Shown: positions 42,297 through 51,303 of the stretch, piece after piece
Layout of the letters: every line of letters starts with the position of its first letter
Position numbering within the stretch: the first letter of the stretch is position 1
NCBI RefSeq assembly: GCF_001562255.1
Contig: NZ_CP014301.1
Coordinates: forward strand, 3,286,001 to 3,350,000
Source: Bosea sp. PAMC 26642
GTDB lineage: Bacteria > Pseudomonadota > Alphaproteobacteria > Rhizobiales > Beijerinckiaceae
Direction: 5' to 3'
DNA length: 64,000 bases
Position numbers and translations under genes: made by a program
Notes under the pieces: model-generated
Database searches by the model: none
What the model was told of the DNA's origin: nothing
The model's input: only the letters and a program-made list of their open reading frames with translations

Positions 42297-43584
42297 AGGC
42301 AATCCGCTGCAGCCAGTTTCTTTTTTGAACCAGGCTAGGTCCATCGCCATATCGCGGCCTCTGGTATTTATGCCCCATCAACACCGCCATAACTTTCTCC
42401 GGCGCACCCACGGCGGTCAGCCGATCTTCGAAGGTATGCCTGAGCGAATACAGGGTGTGGTTTGGCGTCGGCCGAAGCTTCGCATTCGTCAGAAATTTGT
42501 TAACCAGCGCCGACAAGCCGGCATTCTTGTCACGATACCGCGGAAAGCCATTGGGCTGCAGCTTCATCGCAGCCAGGGCCGCTCCAACGAGGGGGATCTG
42601 CCGAAAGGACTGCGCCGTCTTCAGTTTGCGGCCATCGGGCCATATGTGGACGTAAGGAATCTGATGGTCCAGCACGATCGTATCGGCGGTCAAATTCACG
42701 GCCTCGGAGATTCTCAGACCGGTGTCGGCCATGAGATAGATGACGCGCCGCGCTTCCTCGTTCAGCTCGGCAAACGCACCATCTTCCAGGATTCGCGTCT
42801 GCACGAATTCGGCGGCGAAAGCGGAGCGCGACGCCGTCGTTTCCCCCTCGATCCGAAGCTCGCTAAAAAGCGGCGGAAGTTCAAGCCGGTGGTGCGTGTT
42901 GATGGTCCGGTACATCTTGTTGACCTGTCCGATCGACTTGTTGGCCGTACCAATCTCAATGCCTTCGTCCAGCACGCGCTCCTGCCACCACGCCTGAAAA
43001 TCAAGCGCGTCGCCTCTGGTCAACTCGGACAGGGTCTTGTCGCCCACGACATCGAAGACGCTCTCGGCGGCGAGCCGTTTGGCGTTCCGCCAACGTCGCT
43101 TCTGTTCCTCAGACATGCCCGACAAGGATGCTCGCTGGATCCTCTCGTACTCCGTGAAAAGATCTTTCAATCGAAACGCTGGCTTCTCCACGAGGCCAAG
43201 CACAGCGTCCGCGGCTTTCGACTCGGGCGCCAGGCCGCGCGTCGTCACGGCTTCGACGCGCGCGACGATCTGGGACGTAGGGCGGGAGAGCAGTTCCCGT
43301 GCCGGGACGTAGTCGAACCCGAGCGCTCGAGCGAGATCTCGGGCTGCCTCATACCGTTCGCGGGCGTTATCGCTCTGACCGAGGTACAGAGCCTTCCAAT
43401 AGGCTTGGTGCTCCGCGTCGATCTTCGCGACTGCGCGACGCGCGACGATGCCGCGAGGATCGTCGGCGATTCGCACCTTCGTCGTTTGCCGCACGATGAC
43501 GCGTCGGTCGAGCGCAGCGAACGCCGTAGGGACCCTTCTGACATAATGCCAAAAGCCATCGCGCCGGCCGAGATAGTCGCGCAT
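42274..43584 (-). CDS. Tyrosine-type site-specific integrase
   Basis: A 436-aa phage/ICE-type recombinase. The catalytic set is visible: Arg291 in ADTGLRISEAV, Arg382 and His383 in YSLRHTFEDR, His405 in LMGHKYQRP and the nucleophile Tyr412 in RPRYGDG. The N-terminal 150 residues form the arm- and core-binding region. It is encoded about 110 bp from the 3' end of tRNA-Ser(CGA) on the same strand, the standard arrangement when an element integrates into the tRNA 3' end. It presumably moved the cargo lying to its left. Confidence 0.92.
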   Translation of the reverse strand: MRDYLGRRDGFWHYVRRVPTAFAALDRRVIVRQTTKVRIADDPRGIVARRAVAKIDAEHQAYWKALYLGQSDNARERYEAARDLARALGFDYVPARELLSRPTSQIVARVEAVTTRGLAPESKAADAVLGLVEKPAFRLKDLFTEYERIQRASLSGMSEEQKRRWRNAKRLAAESVFDVVGDKTLSELTRGDALDFQAWWQERVLDEGIEIGTANKSIGQVNKMYRTINTHHRLELPPLFSELRIEGETTASRSAFAAEFVQTRILEDGAFAELNEEARRVIYLMADTGLRISEAVNLTADTIVLDHQIPYVHIWPDGRKLKTAQSFRQIPLVGAALAAMKLQPNGFPRYRDKNAGLSALVNKFLTNAKLRPTPNHTLYSLRHTFEDRLTAVGAPEKVMAVLMGHKYQRPRYGDGPSLVQKRNWLQRIAFKPPASL

Positions 43585-43694
43585 TTGTCGTCTCCGTAGG
43601 ACGATAAGTTGCGCGCATTGTTACACGAAAATTCCCCGCGCAACCACCGGCACAGGAGAAATATAGCGATTTCAGCGATTTACGGGGATGGGGA

Positions 43695-43784
43695 TGGCGG
43701 ACAGGGAGGGATTTGAACCCCCGATACCCTTGCGGGTATGCCGCATTTCGAGTGCGGTGCATTCAACCACTCTGCCACCTGTCC
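43695..43784 (-). tRNA. tRNA-Ser (anticodon CGA)
   Basis: A 90-nt class II tRNA. Acceptor arms GGACAGG and CCTGTCC pair, the discriminator is G, and CCA is encoded. The anticodon loop reads ACTCGAAA, and the long variable arm is ACCCGC-AAG-GGGT-like, typical of serine tRNAs. It abuts the integrase gene and is the likely attachment site of the island. Confidence 0.95.
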
Positions 43785-44029
43785 GCGGTCGCCTTCGGTC
43801 GAAGCGCGCTGGTTACTACACGTGCGATGCGGCAGAGACAAGTCCGGTCTGGATGCATGCGCCAACTGCGGCCACATGACAGATTCGGCGCGATCGCACG
43901 ATACCTGCGGAATCAACAGGACTGCCGGCGCTCCGCGAGGAGAAGCGATCGTCCGTAGTCATGGCCTGACCTTGGCGACTGCGTCGTCAGCGGCAAGTCA
44001 CGCACGGCCGCAGCACTGTCTCCTGTGGT

Positions 44030-44242
44030 CTAGGCACCCTCGGTCTCGCCGGCCATCGCCTTGTCGAGCAGTCGCACGGTTTCTTCCAGGCCCTCTTTCA
44101 CGCCAAGCACGAAATCCTTGCCGAAAGCGATGATCGTGTCGGGCGGGCTCCCTTTGAAGACGTAGACGGCGGTAACCAGCGCGGGATTGACGTAGACGGG
44201 CTTGCCGTCAGCAGGCGACGTGAACTTGCAGAGCTTCGGCAT
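44030..44242 (-). CDS. Small FlbD-like hypothetical protein (70 aa)
   Basis: A 70-aa protein with a short beta-rich pattern (FTSPADGKPVYVNPALVTAV, then a C-terminal VKEGLEETVRLLDKA). This layout, residue-for-residue reminiscent of FlbD-like small proteins (V-VNP-L then a V-E-LEEV helix), suggests a compact SH3-like fold. Not linked to flagellar genes here. Function unknown. Confidence 0.6.
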   Translation of the reverse strand: MPKLCKFTSPADGKPVYVNPALVTAVYVFKGSPPDTIIAFGKDFVLGVKEGLEETVRLLDKAMAGETEGA

Positions 44243-44270
44243 GGGATCACTTCCGCGCGCTTCGATGAGG

Positions 44271-44483
44271 TCAGCTATACGACAGACGCGTCACAGCGAA
44301 CATGTTAGCCCCAGTCCTCACATCGTCCTCGTGCCGCGCATCCCATTTTTCCATGGCCTCGATCAGACCGATCAGTTCCGCCTCCTCGGGCGATCCCGGC
44401 TTCGCGCCGGCCAGTTCCTGGACGCGCAGGGATGCGCGCTCGTAGTCGTCCTCGCAGCGGACGATGGCTTTCACGGCCTCCAT
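44271..44483 (-). CDS. Small protein resembling an isolated HigA N-terminal segment (70 aa)
   Basis: EDDYERASLRVQELAGAKPG followed by SPEEAELIGLIEAMEKWDAR matches the helical N-terminal segment of HigA-type antitoxins, but the helix-turn-helix that should follow is absent. It begins five bases after the stop of a similar 55-aa gene, so the two form a small operon of diverged duplicates. The role is unknown; without the HTH it is unlikely to be a classical antitoxin. Confidence 0.55.
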   Translation of the reverse strand: MEAVKAIVRCEDDYERASLRVQELAGAKPGSPEEAELIGLIEAMEKWDARHEDDVRTGANMFAVTRLSYS

Positions 44484-44487
44484 AGTC

Positions 44488-44655
44488 CTAATCCCTCTGC
44501 TGCTGGAGCGCCGGATGCCGGCGCGTCTCGTAATCCACCATCGCGGCGGTCAGTTCGAGGAACTCCACATCCTCGGCGCTATCCTCCGGCGGGTGTCCCA
44601 GATCGGCAAGTCGCGTCAGCGCGGCGCGATAATCCTCATCCGTCTCGATCGTCAT
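44488..44655 (-). CDS. Small protein, paralog of the adjacent HigA N-terminal-like protein (55 aa)
   Basis: Read directly from the sequence: MTIETDEDYRAALTRLADLG followed by an acidic segment and an AAMVDYETRRHP helix, ending in TAG at 44488-44490. It parallels the 70-aa neighbour (DDYERA---, E-----EAMEKWDARHE). An overlap-free five-base spacing indicates co-transcription. It is at the lower size limit for confident gene calls, but the shared pattern supports it. Confidence 0.5.
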   Translation of the reverse strand: MTIETDEDYRAALTRLADLGHPPEDSAEDVEFLELTAAMVDYETRRHPALQQQRD

Positions 44656-44744
44656 TTGGCTACGGTCCCGATTGCTGGACGGAAGAACGCAGGCCGCCGC
44701 CAGTTGATCCCTGATCCTCCTCTGGATGTGAACGGCGGCGTCCG

Positions 44745-45029
44745 TTACCCGTCGTTCGACGAATTGAGTTCCTCGGGTCGCAGCCCCTCGTCGCCGCCGA
44801 TATTCGCGACCTGCCGCAAGGCCTCGTTGATACGGTCCTGCCAGCCCGGGCCGCCGCTCTGGAAATGCTCCAGCACGGCTGTGTCGATCCGCAGTGAAAC
44901 CATTTCCCGCGCGCCGGGCGGCGCCTTCGGCCTTTCGGCCGGCGCAGCCGGCTTGGGCACGGCGGGCTTGAACAGCGCCTCTGCCTTGTCGCGGGCGTTC
45001 ACCGGCCGGCGCGGTCGATCGTTGTTCAT
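44745..45029 (-). CDS. BrnA-like antitoxin-family protein (no BrnT neighbour)
   Basis: A 94-aa protein with a Pro/Ala/Arg-rich N-terminus and a C-terminal ribbon-helix-helix of the BrnA type (MVSLRIDTAVLEHFQSGGPG, then WQDRINEALRQ). BrnA normally partners the BrnT ribonuclease, encoded immediately upstream, and represses their operon. No BrnT frame is visible beside it: the next genes are a lipoprotein and the HigA-like mini-genes. It is therefore probably an orphan DNA-binding regulator. Confidence 0.7.
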   Translation of the reverse strand: MNNDRPRRPVNARDKAEALFKPAVPKPAAPAERPKAPPGAREMVSLRIDTAVLEHFQSGGPGWQDRINEALRQVANIGGDEGLRPEELNSSNDG

Positions 45030-45063
45030 GGAATCAGTCTCCGTTCGGGATCACGAAATGGTT

Positions 45064-45447
45064 CTAGCGCCAGGGCCACCAGCTTTTCGGCGCTGGCTCG
45101 GTGTCCGGCGCGACCGGCACTTCCGGGACGGACGCCGGAGCGTCGGCGGTGGCCGGCAGGGCAGCGGCAGACGGCGGCTGTTGTTGGACCTGCGCCTGGG
45201 GTGGCGCTGGCTGGAGATGCGGCTGAGGCGGCGATGGCAGCGGGGCGGGCTCGACGGCCTGGACCGGCCTTGCCGCTTCGGCCCTGGCGGCGGAGACCGT
45301 GTCCAGGCATTGCGCCATCTCCGGCGTTCCCCATTGGAACTTGCCGCACTGGCCCGGGTCCTGGGTGAGGTCCGGACCGCTTCGGCCGCCGGAGTTGCAC
45401 CCCGCGAGAGCAAGGCACAGCACCGGCACGAGGACGACACGCTGCAT
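45064..45447 (-). CDS. Small proline-rich lipoprotein
   Basis: A 127-aa protein with a lipoprotein signal peptide (MQRVVLVPVLCLALAGC, lipobox LAGC), three further Cys or Trp clusters and a long Pro/Ala/Gln-rich tail ending SWWPWR. It is predicted to be lipid-anchored at the cell envelope. The Cys pair in the mature N-terminus (QCGKFQWGTPEMAQC) could form a disulfide. Its function is unknown. It ends 34 bases before the BrnA-like gene. Confidence 0.7.
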   Translation of the reverse strand: MQRVVLVPVLCLALAGCNSGGRSGPDLTQDPGQCGKFQWGTPEMAQCLDTVSAARAEAARPVQAVEPAPLPSPPQPHLQPAPPQAQVQQQPPSAAALPATADAPASVPEVPVAPDTEPAPKSWWPWR

Positions 45448-45568
45448 TCATGGGTCTCCGGGCTGCCCTGCGGACCGTGTCTCGGTCGGACCTTAGCAGA
45501 GACAGTCCTTTCGTCTTGGAACAAGGTTTGCAAGTCCGACGTTCAGACCGCCGCATCACCCTTACTCG

Positions 45569-45790
45569 ATGAGCAGCGCCATGGACGATGAACGCATCAA
45601 AAGAATTGCACGAGCCATGTGCCGGGCCGCAAGGCTCGATCCCGACAAACCGGCCGATGGCGCGCAATTGCGCAGGCTGGCGCTGGCTGAACCGCCGACG
45701 GACAGGGGCAATTCGCCCGCCTGGATCCTGTTTCGCCGGAATGCGGAGAGGTTCGCGGCGGCCCATCGCGAGATCGCGTCCGCGCTCTAG
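45569..45790 (+). CDS. Small hypothetical protein (73 aa)
   Basis: A basic helical protein (DDERIKRIARAMCRAARLDP, then NAERFAAAHREIASAL). An internal ATG at 45581 would shorten it by four residues. It is divergent from the lipoprotein gene, and the gap of about 120 bp can hold both promoters. The amphipathic pattern supports a real gene; the family is not identified. Confidence 0.55.
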   Translation: MSSAMDDERIKRIARAMCRAARLDPDKPADGAQLRRLALAEPPTDRGNSPAWILFRRNAERFAAAHREIASAL

Positions 45791-45992
45791 CCTCCGCGCA
45801 CCATCCGCAGCGTTTCATATGCGGCGCGTCGAACCTGCGACTTCGATGGCAATCAGAGCCGCGCAGTCAACCCGACCTGTTCCGTGACAAGGCGCCGGAC
45901 TGCCGGCGTGATACGGCCCTGCCCGTGCCAACACTTGCAGCCCAAGCGGCGCTGCCGTAACCGGAAAGCCCGCCGCCCAAGCCCCTCGAGCC

Positions 45993-47171
45993 ATGGCCGT
46001 CCCGATCACCGAGCAATACGCCGCCCTCGTCCAGTCGGGTGCCATCGAGCGCGACCCGGCGCAGGTCGTGGTGGTGAAGCGCCTGGCGGATCTGGCCGAG
46101 ACGCTGGCCGCGCGCCGGCTGGCGCACAAGAGCAGCGCGCTCGGCTGGCTGTTCGGGGCGAAGAAGAACAGCGCCGAAGTACCGAAGGGCCTCTACATCT
46201 GGGGTTCGGTCGGGCGCGGCAAGACCATGCTGATGGACCTGTTCTACGACGCTGCACCTGTGCCGAAGCGGCGCCGCGTGCATTTCCACGAATTCCTTGC
46301 CGATGTGCATGGCCGCATCCATGCCTATCGCCAGCGGCTCAAGGCGGGCGAAGTGAAGGAGCCGGATCCGATCGCGCCAGTCGCCGCGGAGATCGCGGAA
46401 GAGGCGAACCTGCTCTGCTTCGACGAATTCACCGTGACCGACATTGCCGACGCGATGATCCTGGGGCGGCTCTTCACGGCGCTGTTCGCGGCCGGCGTCG
46501 TCGTGGTCGCGACTTCCAATGTCGAGCCGTCGCGGCTCTATGAGGGCGGGCTCAACCGCTCGCTGTTCCTGCCCTTCATCGATCTTCTGGCCCAGAAGGT
46601 CGATGTCGTCAGGCTTGATGCCCGCACCGATTTCCGGCTGGAAAAACTCGGCGGCGCGCCGGTCTACCATGTGCCGGCGGATGCGGCGGCACATGGCGCG
46701 CTCGATCAGGCCTTCAGGCGGCTCGCCGGCGTCGCGCAGGGCTCGCCGGTCACCCTGTCGGTGAAAGGCCACGACCTCGTCATCCCGCAGGCCGCCAGTA
46801 GCGTGGCACGCGCGAGTTTCGCCGATCTGTGCAGCCAGGCCTATGGCGCATCCGACTACATCGCGCTGGCCCAACGCTTCCATACCCTTGTGCTCGACGA
46901 CATCCCGGCGATGACGCCGGACCGGCGCAACGAGGCCAAGCGCTTCATCATCCTGATCGACACGCTCTACGAGCATCACGTCAAGCTGGTCGCATCGGCT
47001 GCGGCCGAGCCGCATGAACTCTATCTCGCCAGCCGGGGCCGCGAAGCCTTCGAGTTCGACCGCACGGTGTCCCGGCTGATCGAGATGCGCTCGCAGGACT
47101 ATCTCGCTTTGCCGCATGGCCGCGCCGATTCGGCCGCCAGCGGCGACAGCGGCGGCCTGGTCGAGACCTGA
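45993..47171 (+). CDS. zapE: Cell division protein ZapE / AFG1-family ATPase
   Basis: A 392-aa AAA+ ATPase of the AFG1 family. Walker A GSVGRGKT is at 71-78 and Walker B LLCFDEF near 140-146. The family blocks VHFHEFLADVHGRIH, ATSNVEPSRLYEGGLNRS and HTLVLDDIPAM are all present. ZapE binds FtsZ and supports division under stress; the mitochondrial homologue handles respiratory-complex proteins. In alphaproteobacteria it is commonly upstream of mdh, as here. The start has the usual MAVPITEQYAALV N-terminus. Confidence 0.92.
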   Translation: MAVPITEQYAALVQSGAIERDPAQVVVVKRLADLAETLAARRLAHKSSALGWLFGAKKNSAEVPKGLYIWGSVGRGKTMLMDLFYDAAPVPKRRRVHFHEFLADVHGRIHAYRQRLKAGEVKEPDPIAPVAAEIAEEANLLCFDEFTVTDIADAMILGRLFTALFAAGVVVVATSNVEPSRLYEGGLNRSLFLPFIDLLAQKVDVVRLDARTDFRLEKLGGAPVYHVPADAAAHGALDQAFRRLAGVAQGSPVTLSVKGHDLVIPQAASSVARASFADLCSQAYGASDYIALAQRFHTLVLDDIPAMTPDRRNEAKRFIILIDTLYEHHVKLVASAAAEPHELYLASRGREAFEFDRTVSRLIEMRSQDYLALPHGRADSAASGDSGGLVET

Positions 47172-47173
47172 TC

Positions 47174-47773
47174 ATGGCGACCCGCGAGCCGAGCGAGACC
47201 CGCATTCTCTCGGTCGCCAGCGAGCACCTTCGATTGCATGGGCTGAAGCGCTTCACCGTCGTGGCGGTGGCGCTGGAGGCCGGCATGACCCATGCCAACG
47301 TCTACCGCTACTTCCCGTCCAAGGCGGCCCTGATCGACGCCGTAGTCGATGTCTGGCTGAAGGCGGCCGAGCGACGTCTGGCCGACATCGCCGACGGCCC
47401 GGATCCCGCCGACGACAAGCTGGAGCGGCTGATCCTCGCTTTGGCCAAGGCCAATCGCGACCTGCTGACCGAGGATCCCCATCTCTTCGCTGCGCTGTCG
47501 CAGGCCGTGGCAAAGCGCCATGCGATCAGCCGGCGCAACCGGACACGTGTGCGGGCGCTCTTCGAACGCGTGATCGACGAGGGCATGGCATCGGGCGCCT
47601 TCGAACCGCGCGACCGCGACAGGGCGATCGCCTTCGTCATCGACGCCACCCACCGCTTCATCCATCCCGCCGCCCTGGCGCTCGAATCCGACGTGCCGCA
47701 GGCCTCGGTCGATGCCCGGCTCTCGACGCTGATCCGTGTCGCATTGCGGGTGCTAGGGACCGGCATCGTGTAA
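47174..47773 (+). CDS. TetR-family transcriptional regulator
   Basis: A 199-aa repressor with a TetR N-terminal DNA-binding domain (FTVVAVALEAGMTHANVYRY then FPSKAALIDAVVD) and a C-terminal ligand domain. It starts two bases after the zapE stop, so it is probably coupled to it. A perfect 9-bp inverted repeat lies only 13 bases after its stop, in the mdh upstream region, so it may regulate the TCA operon or be unrelated to that site. The ligand is unknown. Confidence 0.85.
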   Translation: MATREPSETRILSVASEHLRLHGLKRFTVVAVALEAGMTHANVYRYFPSKAALIDAVVDVWLKAAERRLADIADGPDPADDKLERLILALAKANRDLLTEDPHLFAALSQAVAKRHAISRRNRTRVRALFERVIDEGMASGAFEPRDRDRAIAFVIDATHRFIHPAALALESDVPQASVDARLSTLIRVALRVLGTGIV

Positions 47774-47785
47774 AAAATCTTGTGA

Positions 47786-47808
47786 CAATTTACAATTTCT
47801 GTAAATTG
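47786..47808. promoter_or_regulatory. Perfect 9-bp inverted repeat upstream of mdh (candidate operator)
   Basis: CAATTTACA-ATTTC-TGTAAATTG. The palindrome is AT-rich in a GC-rich genome and sits between the TetR gene and mdh, about 230 bp before the mdh ATG. It has the size and symmetry of a dimeric repressor site. Confidence 0.6.
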
Positions 47809-48032
47809 ACATTGCCCCTTTTCCCGCCATCCCGGCTGCCGCCAAGGCTAGGCTGGCCGACAAGCCTTTGAAATCGTTCGCGCGGAATAGTCACATCCGC
47901 TCTCGCCCACACATGGCAATCTAGTTTACCATGGCGCCCGGCAGGGTTGCGACGAAAGGCCTGTTTGGGTCAAAGGAACGCACGGTTTTGCCCGGCTCGC
48001 CGGCTTCTCGCAACGCTAAGAACAAGGACTAG

Positions 48033-48998
<966 letters not shown>

Positions 48999-49003
48999 CA
49001 TTC

Positions 49004-49071
49004 AGCGAATGGCGAATGGCGGGCAGAACGTCCGCTAGTACGCATTCGCCGCTCGCCATTCGCTATTCGCT
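49004..49071. repeat. Inverted repeat between mdh and sucC
   Basis: An AGCGAATGGCGAATGGCG segment near 49004 faces CGCCATTCGCTATTCGCT at 49054-49071, leaving a loop of roughly 30 bases. It would form a stable hairpin in the intercistronic mRNA and may modulate relative expression or mRNA stability. Confidence 0.6.
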
Positions 49072-49089
49072 TCCAAGGAACCTGAGCAC

Positions 49090-50286
<1,197 letters not shown>

Positions 50287-50295
50287 GGAGAAACC

Positions 50296-51180
50296 ATGTC
50301 CATCCTGATCGACAAGAACACCAAGGTCATCTGCCAGGGTTTTACCGGCAAGAACGGCACCTTCCACTCCGAGCAGGCGATCGCCTATGGCACGCAGATG
50401 GTCGGCGGCACTTCGCCGGGCAAAGGTGGCGCGCTGCATCTCGGCCTGCCGGTCTTCGACACCGTCGCTGAAGCACGCGAGAAGACCGGCGCCACGGCGT
50501 CTGTCGTCTATGTACCGCCTCCGGGCGCGGCCGACGCGATCTGCGAGGCGATCGACGCCGAAATCCCGCTGATCATCTGCATCACCGAGGGCATCCCGGT
50601 GCTCGACATGGTGCGCGTCAAGCGCTCGCTCTCGGGCTCCAAGTCGCGGCTGATCGGGCCCAACTGCCCCGGTGTCGTGACGGCGGGCGAAAGCAAGATC
50701 GGCATCATGCCGGCCAACATCTTCAAGCCGGGTTCTGTCGGCATCGTCTCGCGCTCGGGCACTCTGACCTATGAGGCCGTCTTCCAGACCACCCGCGAGG
50801 GCCTGGGCCAGACCACGGCGGTCGGCATCGGCGGCGACCCGGTCAAGGGCACCGAGTTCATCGACATGCTCGAGATGTTCCTGGCCGACGAGAAGACGAC
50901 CTCGATCGTGATGATCGGCGAGATCGGCGGCTCGGCCGAGGAGGACGCTGCGCAGTTCATCAGGGACGAGGCCAAGCGCGGCCGCTCCAAGCCGATGGTC
51001 GGCTTCATCGCCGGCCGTACCGCCCCTCCGGGCCGGCGAATGGGTCATGCGGGCGCGATCATCTCGGGTGGCAAGGGCGGCGCGGAAGACAAGATCGCGG
51101 CCATGGAAGCGGCCGGCATCCGGGTCTCGCCGTCGCCGGCGCGCCTTGGAAAGACCTTGGTGGACGTGTTGAAAGGCTGA
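50296..51180 (+). CDS. sucD: Succinyl-CoA synthetase, alpha subunit
   Basis: A 294-aa CoA-binding subunit. It has the [14 protein letters not shown]oA site, IGPNCPGV, and the phosphorylated active-site His251 in [10 protein letters not shown]. It follows sucC directly and is translated from an AGGAGAAACC site. Downstream are two palindromic repeats before sucA. Confidence 0.97.
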   Translation: MSILIDKNTKVICQGFTGKNGTFHSEQAIAYGTQMVGGTSPGKGGALHLGLPVFDTVAEAREKTGATASVVYVPPPGAADAICEAIDAEIPLIICITEGIPVLDMVRVKRSLSGSKSRLIGPNCPGVVTAGESKIGIMPANIFKPGSVGIVSRSGTLTYEAVFQTTREGLGQTTAVGIGGDPVKGTEFIDMLEMFLADEKTTSIVMIGEIGGSAEEDAAQFIRDEAKRGRSKPMVGFIAGRTAPPGRRMGHAGAIISGGKGGAEDKIAAMEAAGIRVSPSPARLGKTLVDVLKG

Positions 51181-51192
51181 GGGCTTCACGCG

Positions 51193-51275
51193 TCATGGTC
51201 GGCCTTGAGCCGACCATCTCGTGACGCGCTAGACTCCCGAAAAGATGCTCGGGTCGAGCCCGAGCATGACGCGCT
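51193..51275. repeat. Two tandem palindromic repeats between sucD and sucA
   Basis: Palindromes at 51195-51217 and 51245-51267, each an ATG-TCGG arm of nine to ten bases, a TTGAG- or TCGAG-like loop and the complementary arm, and each followed by GACGCGCT (TC-GTGACGCGCT for the first). A third copy lies at 57916-57938. They are REP-like intergenic elements, not part of any gene. Confidence 0.75.
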
Positions 51276-51303
51276 AGGCAGGCAGGAAAAGGCAGAAACG
51301 ATC

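Noticed and set aside
43695..43720. Search for a second copy of the tRNA-Ser 3' end as the left attachment site
   Set aside because: Reading the non-coding stretches to the left by eye gave no match; the other end may be outside the window, so no attL is annotated.
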